A stretch of 64,000 nt of DNA from Streptomyces justiciae. GTDB taxonomy: Bacteria > Actinomycetota > Actinomycetes > Streptomycetales > Streptomycetaceae. The notes beneath the pieces were generated by a model. The model ran no database searches and had not been told where the DNA came from. It was given only the letters and a program-made list of their open reading frames with translations. Numbering within the stretch: position 1 is the stretch's first letter; the number at the start of each line of letters is the position of its first letter. This document shows positions 49,910 through 58,506 of this stretch, piece after piece. Position numbers and translations under genes: made by a program. The DNA is taken from NCBI RefSeq assembly GCF_015163075.1, contig NZ_JADDXU010000015.1, positions 62,001-126,000 on the forward strand. Direction: 5' to 3'.

Positions 49910-50932
49910 TCAGGGCTTGAGCAGGGCCTTGATGGCGCGGCGCTCGTCCATCGCCCTGAATCCCTCCGCGACCTGATCGAGCGGGAGCGTGAGGTCGAAG
50001 ACCTTGCCCGGGGCGATCTCGCGGTCCCAGATGAGTTGGATCAGCTCGGGCAGGAACCGGCGCACGGGAGCGGGGCCGCCGTGCAGGTGGACATTGGCGA
50101 AGAACAGCTCCTCGCCCGGCAGCTCCACCCCGTGGGCCACGCCCACGTATCCCACGTGCCCGCCGGGGCGGGTGGAGCGGATGGCCTGCATCATCGATTC
50201 CTGGGTGCCGACGGCCTCGATCACGCTGTGGGCGCCGTAGCCGCCGGTGAGCTCCTTGATCCTGGCCACGCCCTCGTCACCGCGCTCTTCGACGATGTCG
50301 GTCGCGCCGAACTCGAGGGCGAGCTTCTGCCTCGATGCGTGCCGCGACATCGCGATGATCCGCTCCGCGCCCAACCGCTTCGCGGCCAGCACGGCGAGCA
50401 GGCCCACAGCGCCGTCACCGACCACGGCCACGGTCTTGCCCGGCCCCACCTCGGCCGCGACGGCGCCGAACCAACCCGTTCCGAGCACGTCGGAGGCGGC
50501 CAGGAGCGAGGGGATCAGGTCGTCGTCCGGCATTCCGGGGGTGGCGACGAGGGTGCCGTCGGCCAGCGGCACCCGCAGGTACTCCGCCTGCGCCCCGCCC
50601 GCGCCGACGAACTCGGCGTGCACGCACCGGGACTGGTAGCCGGCCTGGCAGATCTCACAGGTGTTGTCCGAGGCGAAGAATGACCCGACGACGAAGTCAC
50701 CGACCGCGATGTCCTTCACCTCGTCACCGATCTCGGTGACCACGCCGACGTACTCGTGGCCGGTCGGGGTCGGCTGGGCCACCTCGTTGATGCCGCGGTA
50801 GTCCCACAGGTCCGAACCGCACACGCAGGCGGCGGACACGCGGATGATCGCATCCGTCGGCGCGACGATCGTGGGGTTCTCGCGCTCTTCCACCCGGACA
50901 TCGCCCGGGGCATGAATGACAGCTCCACGCAC
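49910..50932 (-). CDS. Zinc-dependent alcohol dehydrogenase (MDR family)
   Basis: The product has 340 residues from GTG 50932, 9 nt after AAGGA. ATG 50941 is an alternative but abuts the ribosome site. The catalytic zinc ligands are Cys38 (CGSD) and His59-Glu60 (TGHEYVG). The structural-zinc lobe is CEICQAGYQSRC with three cysteines, one fewer than usual. The Rossmann motif VVGDGAVGLLAVLAA follows. It oxidises an alcohol or reduces an aldehyde with NAD(P). It leads the cluster and is divergent from the XRE regulator. Confidence 0.9.
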   Translation of the reverse strand: MRGAVIHAPGDVRVEERENPTIVAPTDAIIRVSAACVCGSDLWDYRGINEVAQPTPTGHEYVGVVTEIGDEVKDIAVGDFVVGSFFASDNTCEICQAGYQSRCVHAEFVGAGGAQAEYLRVPLADGTLVATPGMPDDDLIPSLLAASDVLGTGWFGAVAAEVGPGKTVAVVGDGAVGLLAVLAAKRLGAERIIAMSRHASRQKLALEFGATDIVEERGDEGVARIKELTGGYGAHSVIEAVGTQESMMQAIRSTRPGGHVGYVGVAHGVELPGEELFFANVHLHGGPAPVRRFLPELIQLIWDREIAPGKVFDLTLPLDQVAEGFRAMDERRAIKALLKP

Positions 50933-51055
50933 TTGCAGCATTCCTTTTCATACGGATCTTCTGGGGTGTCTCATCACCGTCCCTCGTCTCGCGGGCGACT
51001 GCCAGGCACTCTCAGGGACCCCCACATCGGGAACAGTCGTCCTAGCCTTGAGGCC

Positions 51056-51952
51056 ATGGAGTTTCAGCAGGAGATCCGGGGCTTCCTCATGAGCCGCCGG
51101 GCGAGGATCACGCCTGAACAGGCTGGTCTGCCCTTCGTCGGAGGCAACCGTCGCGTCACAGGACTGCGGCGCGAGGAAGTCGCGATGCTCGCCGGCCTCA
51201 GCGTTGAGTACTACACCCGCATGGAGCGCGGGCAGCTGGGCGGCGCGTCCGAGAGCGTTCTCGACGCCGTCGCCCGTGCGCTGCAACTCGACGACGACGA
51301 GCGCGCCCACCTCTACGACCTGGCACGCAGCGTCGCCCCTGGCACGTCCCGCCGGCGCCCCAGGCCCACCTCGCCCATCACCGCGTCGGTGCAGCAGGTC
51401 CTCGACTCCATGAGCGTTCCCGCCGTGGTGCAGAACGGCCGCCTCGACGTTCTCGCGGCCAACGACCTGGGCCGCGCCCTGTACACCGACCTGTTCCCCG
51501 CCAGCAAGCAGCCACCGAACTTCGCCCGGTACGTGTTCCTCGACCCGCGCGCCGAGGCCTTCTACGACGACCTCGAGGAGGCGAAGAACCTGCTGGTCGC
51601 GATCCTGCGCGCGACGGCCGGGCGGGACCCGCTGGACAAGCAGGTGAGCGAACTCATCGGCGAACTCTCCACCCGCAGCACCGATTTCAGCACCCGCTGG
51701 GCCAAGCACAACGTGCGCCTCCACACCCGCGGACGCAAGGTCGTCCACCACCCGGTCGTCGGCACGATGGAACTCGCCTACGACGACTTCGCCCTGCCCG
51801 GCGACCCACACGTCACCATCACCACCTGGACCGCGGCCCCCGGAACACCCAGCGCAGACGCCCTCACCCTGCTCGCGACCTGGGCCGAAACGCAGAAACA
51901 GCCGCAGACCACCAGCGACGACGCACGCCGCATCCGCCCTCGTCACACGTAG
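51056..51952 (+). CDS. XRE-family regulator with MmyB-like ligand domain
   Basis: The product has 298 residues from ATG 51056, which follows a -10-like TAGCCT (51043-51048) by 7 nt with no ribosome site. Leaderless translation is likely. The XRE helix-turn-helix reads GLRREEVAMLAGLSVEYYTR, MERGQLGGAS. The second half is the MmyB-like domain (VLAANDLGRALYTDLFPASK, NFARYVFLDPRAEAFYDD). Many such proteins sit divergent from an SDR or DUF2255 gene and respond to small molecules. It likely controls the ADH - DUF2255 - SDR genes. Confidence 0.9.
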   Translation: MEFQQEIRGFLMSRRARITPEQAGLPFVGGNRRVTGLRREEVAMLAGLSVEYYTRMERGQLGGASESVLDAVARALQLDDDERAHLYDLARSVAPGTSRRRPRPTSPITASVQQVLDSMSVPAVVQNGRLDVLAANDLGRALYTDLFPASKQPPNFARYVFLDPRAEAFYDDLEEAKNLLVAILRATAGRDPLDKQVSELIGELSTRSTDFSTRWAKHNVRLHTRGRKVVHHPVVGTMELAYDDFALPGDPHVTITTWTAAPGTPSADALTLLATWAETQKQPQTTSDDARRIRPRHT

Positions 51953-52283
51953 GTGCGTTGCCCCGGCCGGTGAGTGCCGGCGCCGAACCGGTCGGGGCAC
52001 GTCCGCCTCGGCCACGCACGGGCCTTGACTGCCTGGCAGTCCCTCGACGCGCAGCGCCTTCTCAGAGGCCATCTGCCACCGCCGCCCGGCGCGCGACTAC
52101 GAGGCCTCAGCCATACATAGGTCCGCTCAACCGCCCAGCGTTTCGGGATCGGGGTGAAACCCCTGGTTCCTCGGGTGTGTTCGACTAGGCCCTCTCTTTC
52201 GGATCTTGTGAAAACGAAGCCCTGGGGCCTGTCGACGGGCGGCAGGGGACGTTATCCGGTGGCCACCTACTTCGCGGCGTCAC
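51953..52283. other. Intergenic with a possible transposase tail
   Basis: A plus frame near 52075-52115 contains PARDYEAS, which echoes the R-x-L-A-R-D-Y-E end of IS5 transposases. It is too short to call. Nothing else is supported. Confidence 0.35.
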
Positions 52284-52299
52284 TAGGGTCGCTGGAATG
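52284..52299 (+). promoter_or_regulatory. -10 element and leaderless start codon
   Basis: TAGGGT (52284-52289) lies 7 nt before ATG 52297 with no ribosome site. This is the same spacing seen at 8692 and 21449. The start codon leads directly into an AC dinucleotide run. Confidence 0.5.
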
Positions 52300-52310
52300 A
52301 CACACACACT

Positions 52311-52517
52311 GTGGATCCCGCGACGATCACACCGGAGATGGCTGTTCAGATTCGCATGTGGCGATGCGATGAGGAGTACTCCTGGCGCGCTGTGGCTCAG
52401 GCCGTGTCTGACCTGTGGGGCTCCGAATGGGGCAGTAACCAGCTCTATGGCGAAGACCTCTGTGTGGCCGCAGCGAAGGCGCTGGGTGAAAATCCCTGCA
52501 GGGAACCGTGGAACTGA
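52311..52517 (+). CDS. Small HTH-like protein, frame separated from its start by a CA-repeat
   Basis: The conserved-looking frame (DPATITPEMAVQIRMWRCDE, EYSWRAVAQAVSDLW, NQLYGEDLCVAAAKALGENP) ends at TGA after CREPWN and looks like a short helix-turn-helix-type protein of actinomycetes or their phages. GTG 52311 has no ribosome site. The promoter-linked leaderless ATG 52297 is out of frame by two bases. The sequence between them is ATG then (AC)5. With one fewer repeat unit the protein would start MTHTVDPATITPEM. Either the gene uses GTG 52311, or it is switched off here by repeat slippage. Confidence 0.6.
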   Translation: MDPATITPEMAVQIRMWRCDEEYSWRAVAQAVSDLWGSEWGSNQLYGEDLCVAAAKALGENPCREPWN

Positions 52518-52593
52518 CACCCGCCACGTGGGTTATGGGTGACGATCAGGCGGCCGCGCTGTCACTCGTCCAGGGGCCACCCTCAAAAACCGC

Positions 52594-52621
52594 AAACCCC
52601 GGGGCACTTACCCCGGGGTTT
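52594..52621 (+). terminator. Terminator after the small HTH-like gene
   Basis: AAACCCCGGGG (52594-52604) pairs with CCCCGGGGTTT (52611-52621) around a 6-nt loop. The flanking A and T tracts make it efficient in both directions, so it may also end the DUF6281 operon from the right. Confidence 0.8.
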
Positions 52622-52678
52622 GGCGTCAACTCATCGGTCAGTGTGCCGGGACAGGGTTCGGCTCGGCTGCGCCGCGGC

Positions 52679-53080
52679 TCACGATCCGTTGAACAATTCC
52701 TGTACCTCGGGCGGAATCTTCTTGTCGGAGCGGAGGACCCTGAAGGCCTCCGCCTCTTCGGGAGATGACCCGATCGCAATGACCACGTCTGGAGAAATGC
52801 CGCTCACCGCATAGGCGTTCTCCGAGGACTCCGGCACTTCGGCGGCTCGGTCGTTGGTGTCACGGCATGCCGGACTCGTGGCGGTGCCGACCTTCTGTCC
52901 GACCTTGAACTCGACGTCCGTGAGCTTGATGTACGTGCGGCCTTCATAGGAGAAGTCGCTCGCACACACACTCTCGCCGCTGGACTCAGTGCCTTCCGAA
53001 CCATCTGATCCGCACCCGACCGCGGTGAACGCGACGGCTGCCAGTCCTGCCGCGATCGCATGTCGTCCGACCCAGCTCAT
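52679..53080 (-). CDS. DUF6281-like lipoprotein
   Basis: The product has 133 residues from ATG 53080 after GGGAGA, only 9 nt behind the protease stop. The signal peptide ends in a lipobox-like TAVGC. The mature domain has SVCASDFSYEGRTYIKLTDV and FKVGQKVGTATSPACRDTND, then AVSGISPDVVIAIG and KKIPPEVQELFNGS, the pattern I recall for DUF6281. It is surface-anchored with unknown function. Cotranscription with a secreted metalloprotease suggests it may protect against or assist that protease. Confidence 0.75.
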   Translation of the reverse strand: MSWVGRHAIAAGLAAVAFTAVGCGSDGSEGTESSGESVCASDFSYEGRTYIKLTDVEFKVGQKVGTATSPACRDTNDRAAEVPESSENAYAVSGISPDVVIAIGSSPEEAEAFRVLRSDKKIPPEVQELFNGS

Positions 53081-53089
53081 GGAGTCTCC

Positions 53090-54187
53090 CTAGTAGATGC
53101 TGCGAAGCCCCATGACGTCGCCCTTACCCAGTGTCCGCTTCTTTACTTCGCAGCGGTCCGCCTTGGTGTACATGGTGAGATTTGAATGCCCGGAGCCCAC
53201 GTGGCCCAGACCGAAGACATGGCCGGCCTCGTGCGTGCCCGTGTTGAGAACATCGTGGTACAGGCCGTAGCAGGTGCTCGTCGGGTTCCTCGTGAAGTCG
53301 TAGTCCGCGATGTTGAACCGCACGTCCGCTTCCCGGAGGTCGTTCTTGCCGAGCGGGTTCGGCCATGTGCGCGCACAGGTCGCGGCGACTGTCCCGGCAG
53401 CCAGGTCACCGGCGTCCCACGTGCTCTTGCCGTCCCAGGAGGTGCACGTCCCGTGGTTGCTTATGTCCGCCTCGTACGTGGTCGTGCCCGCATAGTGACT
53501 CTTGGCGGGTACTTCGTCGGCGAGACCACAGTTGTTGGTGCTGGCCGTGATCCGGCCGATGGAGCCTTCGAAGTACTCCAGTGCTTGAAGGCGCGTCATG
53601 CCCGCGGGATAGGCCCCGTCCCCGAGGTACCAGTTGTAGATGCCGTACTCCTTGCGGTCCAGCGTCGAGTAGGCGCCGTCCTGGCACTCGCCGGGGGAGC
53701 TCGCGGCGTCCACCTCGCCCACCTCGAGACCGTCGGGTGTGGATGGTTCGGACACCGGTGCGTCCGATTCCTGTGTCAGATCTCCCGACGTCAGCCGCGG
53801 GCTCACGACATCGGCACGGTCTTCGCCTGCGGTGGACGACTCCGTGTTGGCCGTGGACAAGTCGTAGGAGACCTTGCCGTCCGCGGCGACGATCAGCGTG
53901 AATCCGTGCTCTGTACCGTCTTCGGACAGGGCGTCGATGCTCACGGCGGTGTCGGCCTCCGGCATCTCGATCCCGGTGCCGTCATAGGTGACGACAAGGC
54001 CTTCCACGTCGCAGATGTGTACGTTCAAGCCTGACGGCAATTCGTAGACCGACAGCTCGTCCGCGGTCGGACATATCGGTATCGCGCTCGTGCCGGCCTG
54101 TGCGCTGCCGCCGACGGCAGCGAGCGACGCGGCCAACGCGAACGCCAAGACGGTTCTGCCTACGAGCCCTGGACGACGTCCAGCCAC
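53090..54187 (-). CDS. Secreted metzincin-type zinc protease
   Basis: The product has 365 residues from GTG 54187. A signal peptide (GLVGRTVLAFALAASLAAVG, cleavage near AQA) is followed by a pro-region of about 150 residues rich in acidic and serine residues. The catalytic domain carries HEAGHVFGLGH at residues 319-329 (HExxHxxGxxH, three zinc histidines) and a Met-turn LTMYT. This is a matrixin-like protease. The third ligand is histidine, unlike the aspartate of Streptomyces snapalysin. The pro-region may keep it inactive until secretion. It is first in an operon with the lipoprotein. Confidence 0.85.
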   Translation of the reverse strand: MAGRRPGLVGRTVLAFALAASLAAVGGSAQAGTSAIPICPTADELSVYELPSGLNVHICDVEGLVVTYDGTGIEMPEADTAVSIDALSEDGTEHGFTLIVAADGKVSYDLSTANTESSTAGEDRADVVSPRLTSGDLTQESDAPVSEPSTPDGLEVGEVDAASSPGECQDGAYSTLDRKEYGIYNWYLGDGAYPAGMTRLQALEYFEGSIGRITASTNNCGLADEVPAKSHYAGTTTYEADISNHGTCTSWDGKSTWDAGDLAAGTVAATCARTWPNPLGKNDLREADVRFNIADYDFTRNPTSTCYGLYHDVLNTGTHEAGHVFGLGHVGSGHSNLTMYTKADRCEVKKRTLGKGDVMGLRSIY

Positions 54188-54492
54188 TCTCCCACCCCCC
54201 AGTGATCCGGTCCCTTGGCACGGGACCTTTATCGAACTGGCATTCTGGCGCCACTTGATCGCGGCCGGAAAGGGCGATTCTCAGCCACAGGTCCGGATTG
54301 GCGCAGGCGGGCGGCCTCACGTGACGACTCGTCAACGACTGTGGCTGGCACCAGAGTTGGCTTCCCGACGGCTGGCTCCATGTGGGCAGTCCGCATCGGG
54401 GCTCGGATCTCGGTGACCGGGAAAGCGCCAGCCGTTCGTCCGGCTGTGGGTACGCCGGTACTCCTGCGACCCCAAGAGCTGCTGCCGTGCGG
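54188..54492. other. Intergenic, no supported gene
   Basis: This is promoter-side DNA of the metalloprotease gene and the downstream side of the SCO2400 gene. I saw no clear hairpin or operator. Confidence 0.5.
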
Positions 54493-55365
54493 TCACCCCA
54501 GACACAGCACCAGCAGACACACCTGCGTCGGCGACGTCGATGCCGGTGCGGAACCGGAGCCGTCGCTGGAACCGGTCTGGGAGGTGCCCGAGTCTGTGCT
54601 CTCGGCGGTGGCGGGCGCCGTGGGCTGCCCCGCCGCGGAGCCGACGGGGTCGTGATCACTGTCGTCGGAAGAGGAGGCGGTGTTCTGCGGCTGCGGAGTC
54701 GAGGCAGTAGTCGGGGCGGGGGACGCGGTGGCGTGCGGCCGGGCGATCGGGGGTGTGGTGCTGGGCGGGGTAGCGGGAGGCTGCCGCCTGGGGGTGCCGG
54801 AGGCCGGAGACCCCGCCTCGGAGGTGTCCAACGACGGGTGCGGAGTGGGCGGCGTGGATGCCGGGCGGGCGTGTGTGGGCGTCTGCTCCTCCAGGGCGCC
54901 CATGTGCTCCTGGTCCGGTGCTGTGGCCGCCCTTGCCCGATCGGGGGAGTGCCCGTCCATCGCGGCGATGGTCAGGCCGCCTCCGACGAGTGCGACGGCG
55001 GTAGCGACCGCTGCCCGCCGTTTGTTCTTCTTCCAGCGGGCCAGTTGGCGACGCCGGGCGGCTCGCCCTTCGCGCACTACGGGCACGTCCCCGCCGTCAG
55101 CAGAGGGGGCGGTGTACGGGGCTACGTCCCAGTCGGGATGGTGTTCCTCCTGGCCCCGCGGGGGACCGTCGTGCCATGTGTCGGCGACCGAGGGATCACG
55201 GATCGCATGTGCGGCCGGTGCGCTGTCAGTTGGCGCCTGGATTGTCGCGGGCCACACAGTGACACGGCCTGCTGCGGGCGGAGCGATGTCCGGGGCGTAC
55301 GCGCCGCACCCGGGACACACCAGGGCGCCGTTGAGATGGCGACGACACGTGGAGCAGTAGTCCAT
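54493..55365 (-). CDS. SCO2400-family zinc-ribbon membrane protein
   Basis: The product has 290 residues from ATG 55365. It opens with a zinc ribbon MDYCSTCRRHLNGALVCPGC GAYAP (split here for readability), typical of SCO2400-family proteins. A cytoplasmic linker and a basic segment (RAARRRQLARWKKNKRRAAV) lead to one membrane helix (AVATAVALVGGGLTIAAM). A long extracytoplasmic serine/threonine/proline-rich region ends in a hydrophobic VCLLVLCLG. Family members flank developmental genes in Streptomyces and their role is unknown. The GC-rich low-complexity tail is natural for the family. Confidence 0.8.
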   Translation of the reverse strand: MDYCSTCRRHLNGALVCPGCGAYAPDIAPPAAGRVTVWPATIQAPTDSAPAAHAIRDPSVADTWHDGPPRGQEEHHPDWDVAPYTAPSADGGDVPVVREGRAARRRQLARWKKNKRRAAVATAVALVGGGLTIAAMDGHSPDRARAATAPDQEHMGALEEQTPTHARPASTPPTPHPSLDTSEAGSPASGTPRRQPPATPPSTTPPIARPHATASPAPTTASTPQPQNTASSSDDSDHDPVGSAAGQPTAPATAESTDSGTSQTGSSDGSGSAPASTSPTQVCLLVLCLG

Positions 55366-55689
55366 CTGTGGTGTTCCGGTCTTCCTGGGTCGGTCGGCTG
55401 TGCCGTCGGCCCGCCAGGCCACGGCCTGTGCGCGTTCGCACGGGAGGTCGGCCAGCAACGGTAACCAGCCTCTTGAGCACCTGTGTGCTGCCTGTGTGAT
55501 GCTCCTGCGCGGATTCTCCGAGCATCGCCCACAAGCCCTCGACCGGCGCCGGACGCGGCCGAACGGCGGGAATTGCACAGGTCGGTTCGCGGTCAGTCGC
55601 GGCTGAGGCGTGCGGCTGCTGCGATGCCCGATGAGTAATGCCGTCATGCCGGGTCTACAGCACAGTTGAACAAGTCTGGATCGAAACCA
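55366..55689. other. Divergent intergenic region, no supported gene
   Basis: This holds the promoters of the SCO2400 and DHFR-like genes. No conserved regulatory motif was identified. Confidence 0.5.
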
Positions 55690-55701
55690 CAGGAGGTCGA
55701 A

Positions 55702-56274
55702 GTGGCCGCATCCGTGCTCGACATGTCGATGTCACTCGACGGATATATCGCCGATCCCAACGATTTTCTGGGCGGCGACGATGGCGAACGACTGCACAAG
55801 TGGGCCGGCCCTCAGGACGAGTCCGGCCTGCTGTCCGGGGCGGCCGCGCAATTCGAGGACGAATGGAACTCAGCCGGTGCGGTGCTCGCGGGACGACGCA
55901 CTGCCGAGCTCATGGACCACTGGGGCGGTGATCACGGTGGTCTCCCGATCTTCGTGCCCAGCCACCGGCCGCCCGGCCCCGCCGCCCGTTGGGGCTATCC
56001 GCTGGTGACCTACGTGACCGATGGGATCGAAAGCGCGATGGCACAGGCCAAGGCCGCCGCCGGGGACAAGGACGTGCAGGTGCGTGGCGCCTACACGGCG
56101 CAACGGGCGCTTGAGGCCGGGGTGCTGGATGAGGTGCAGATCCATCAGGTCCCGGTGCTGCTCGGCGAGGGCCGTCGCCTGTTCGACGTCTTGTCGTCGC
56201 AGATCGAGTTGGAGATCATCCGGGTGATCGACACGCCGGAGGCCACTCACATCCGCTACCGCGTCCGTCGCTGA
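55702..56274 (+). CDS. Dihydrofolate-reductase-like (RibD C-terminal domain) protein
   Basis: The product has 190 residues from GTG 55702, 5 nt after AGGAGG. The opening VAASVLDMSMSLDGYIADPN is the DHFR/RibD-C start. AGAVLAGRRTAELMDHWGGD and the ending EVQIHQVPVLLGEGRRLFDV with TPEATHIRYRVRR complete the family pattern. These are NADPH-dependent reductases of unknown substrate, close to actinobacterial DHFR-like proteins. It is monocistronic. Confidence 0.85.
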   Translation: MAASVLDMSMSLDGYIADPNDFLGGDDGERLHKWAGPQDESGLLSGAAAQFEDEWNSAGAVLAGRRTAELMDHWGGDHGGLPIFVPSHRPPGPAARWGYPLVTYVTDGIESAMAQAKAAAGDKDVQVRGAYTAQRALEAGVLDEVQIHQVPVLLGEGRRLFDVLSSQIELEIIRVIDTPEATHIRYRVRR

Positions 56275-56700
56275 GCCAGTCGACCAGCACGTTCTTGGTT
56301 GTGGTGGGTCGAGGTGCGTTGTCGCATCGGATCATGCGTACGCGGCACCTCGCCCGGCCCCATCTCGGTGCGGATGCAGGCCAGCGCACCGATAGGCATT
56401 CCCGCGATCCTCATCCCACGCTGAAGGTGTGCCCTCCACGGGTGGCCGGCGTCTTGGGCGTGGAGCCGGTCGGCGAGGCCATGCCGTACAGCCGTGTTCA
56501 GCGTGGTGACGCGGCCGGTGTACCGGAAGTGCCCTCGTCGCCGTAGCGGCACAACAACGCGGTCGTGGGTGCGTGTGGGCTGCCGGTGGCCGTGCCGGCG
56601 ATCGCCTCTGGCGTGCCGCGCGTATTGGTGGGGTGTTGGTTTTCGGGGGTTGCAGTGTTCGCCTCGCCTGCGGGGCGGCTGATACGTGTGGTGCTCGACT
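56275..56700. other. Intergenic, no supported gene
   Basis: A minus frame (about 56290-56530) has some protein-like text (GHFRYTGRVTTLNTAVRHGL) but with no start, family or codon bias to support it. Confidence 0.4.
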
Positions 56701-58050
56701 TCAGCCGCTTTGCCGGCGGGCACGCAGATCGGCCCAGTGGTGCAGGCGTTCGCTGATCTGGGCTTCGTAGCCGTTGTGCGTGGGCTGGTAGTACGTCTCG
56801 CGGTCCATGCCGTCGGGGAAGTAATCGGCGCCGGAGAAGCCGTCGGCGCTGTCGGGGTCGTACTGGTAGTCCTTGCCGTAGCCGAGGTTCTTCATCAGCC
56901 GGGTCGGGGCGTTGAGGATGTGGGCGGGCGGCATGAGCGAGCCGGTGTGCCGGGCGGATCGGTGTGCGGCGTTGAAGCCGCGGTAGACGGCGATGGATTT
57001 GGGGGCGGTGGCGAGGTAGACGACGGCTTGGGCGATCGCCAGCTCGCCCTCGGGGGAGCCGAGTCGCTCGTACACATCCCAGGCGGCGAGTGCCTGCTGG
57101 ACGGCGTGCGGGTCGGCCATGCCGATGTCCTCGTTCGCGAAGCGGACCAGTCGGCGGGCCACGAACAGCGGGTCCTCGCCACCGTCGAGCATGCGGGCGA
57201 ACCAGTACAGGGCCGCGTCCGGGTCGGAGCCGCGCATCGACTTGTGCAGCGCGGAGATGAGGTTGTAGTGGCCCTCCTGCGCCTTGTCGTACAGCGGCGC
57301 GCGCTGCTGGATGTGCTGGGCGAGCCCGGCGGTGTCCAGGGCGGTCCCGGTGTCGGGGAGGACCTGGAGCTGTTCGGCCATGTTGAGGAGGTAGCGGCCG
57401 TCGCCGTCGGCCATGGCGATCAGGGCGCGGCGGGCGTCGTCGTCCAGGGGCAGACGGTTGCCGGTGAGCTGCTCGGCGCGGTCGAGGAGGGTGGACAGGG
57501 CGTCTTCGTCGAGGCGTTTGAGGACGAGGACCTGGGTGCGGGAGAGGAGGGCGCCGTTGAGTTCGAAGCTCGGGTTCTCCGTGGTGGCGCCGATCAGGAT
57601 GACGGTGCCGTCCTCAACGTAGGGCAGGAAGCTGTCCTGCTGGGCACGGTTGAACCGGTGGATCTCGTCGACGAACAGCAGGGTGCCCTGGCCGATGCCG
57701 CGTCGGCTTCGTGCGGCGGCGAAGACCTTGCGCAGGTCGGCCACGCCGGAGAAGGTGGCCGACACCGGTTCGAAGGCCAGGTTGCCGACGTCCGCGAGGA
57801 GCCGGGCGATGGTCGTCTTCCCGACGCCGGGCGGGCCCCACAGGACTGCGGAGCTGAGGCGCTGCCGGGCGACCATGCGGCCCAGCGGGGCGTCCGGGGC
57901 CAGCAGGTGGTCCTGCCCGACGACTTCGTCCAGCCGGGTGGGACGCAGGCGGTCGGCGAGGGGCCGGGCGGGCTCCTCGCCGAAGAGCGGCAGGGTCGCT
58001 TCGGTCGGTTCCATCGGTCTTTCGGGTCGCTGGCGTACGGGTGCGGACAT
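56701..58050 (-). CDS. rarA: Replication-associated recombination protein A (AAA+ ATPase)
   Basis: The product has 449 residues from ATG 58050, with GAGG 7 nt upstream. GTG 58077 is a longer alternative. Text such as PLADRLRPTRLDEVVGQDHL, Walker A LWGPPGVGKTTIARLLAD, Walker B LLFVDEIHRFNRAQQDSFLP and sensor 1 ILIGATTENPSFELN is diagnostic of RarA/MgsA/WRNIP1. The C-terminal tetramerisation region contains LYWFARMLDGGEDPLFVARR and ends YQPTHNGYEAQISERL. It acts at stalled replication forks. This is one of the few core-type genes in the window. Confidence 0.95.
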   Translation of the reverse strand: MSAPVRQRPERPMEPTEATLPLFGEEPARPLADRLRPTRLDEVVGQDHLLAPDAPLGRMVARQRLSSAVLWGPPGVGKTTIARLLADVGNLAFEPVSATFSGVADLRKVFAAARSRRGIGQGTLLFVDEIHRFNRAQQDSFLPYVEDGTVILIGATTENPSFELNGALLSRTQVLVLKRLDEDALSTLLDRAEQLTGNRLPLDDDARRALIAMADGDGRYLLNMAEQLQVLPDTGTALDTAGLAQHIQQRAPLYDKAQEGHYNLISALHKSMRGSDPDAALYWFARMLDGGEDPLFVARRLVRFANEDIGMADPHAVQQALAAWDVYERLGSPEGELAIAQAVVYLATAPKSIAVYRGFNAAHRSARHTGSLMPPAHILNAPTRLMKNLGYGKDYQYDPDSADGFSGADYFPDGMDRETYYQPTHNGYEAQISERLHHWADLRARRQSG

Positions 58051-58137
58051 GACGAGCCTCGCACGGGGCACTGACATTGATGCCGCTACCTCAGGTTCAG
58101 GCGTCGACTCAGCCGCTCGTGGAGAGGTTCGTGGCGG

Positions 58138-58506
58138 TCATCGAGCCCCGGGGCGGTCGCGTCGTGGCAGTCGCTCGACGGCCAGGTCGTAGGAGTCCTC
58201 GACCACGTCGGTGACCAGCCGCTCGGTGATGCCGGGACCTGCCCCGAGCGAGATCCAGTGCCGTTTGTCGAGGTAGCGGCCCGGTGTGATCGAGGCGTGG
58301 TCGTGCACGTACGTGCGGGCGTGTTCGGGTTCGCACTTGACCGTGATGATCTGCTCGTCCGGGGCGTCGGTGACGATCAGGAACACCTTGCCCGCGACTT
58401 TGTACACATCGAGTCCTGGGGTGAAGGGGTAACCGTGGCTGACGCCGGGGAGGGCCAGGGCGGCCCGGCGGGCGGTGTCCTGGAGCCGGTCGCCGGCCGC
58501 GCTCAC
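58138..58506 (-). CDS. MmcQ/YjbR-family protein
   Basis: The product has 122 residues from GTG 58506, overlapping the stop of the preceding short gene as GTGA. It shows ALALPGVSHGYPFTPGLDVY, then KVFLIVTDAPDEQIITVKCE, and RHWISLGAGPGITERLVTDV followed by EDSYDLAVERLP. This is the MmcQ/YjbR fold (CyaY-like), often annotated as DNA-binding without strong proof. It is coupled to a truncated paralogue upstream. Confidence 0.85.
   Translation of the reverse strand: MSAAGDRLQDTARRAALALPGVSHGYPFTPGLDVYKVAGKVFLIVTDAPDEQIITVKCEPEHARTYVHDHASITPGRYLDKRHWISLGAGPGITERLVTDVVEDSYDLAVERLPRRDRPGAR

Noticed and set aside
52073..52117. Possible second IS5 transposase tail (PARDYEAS)
   Set aside because: It is only about eight residues of similarity with no upstream catalytic text.
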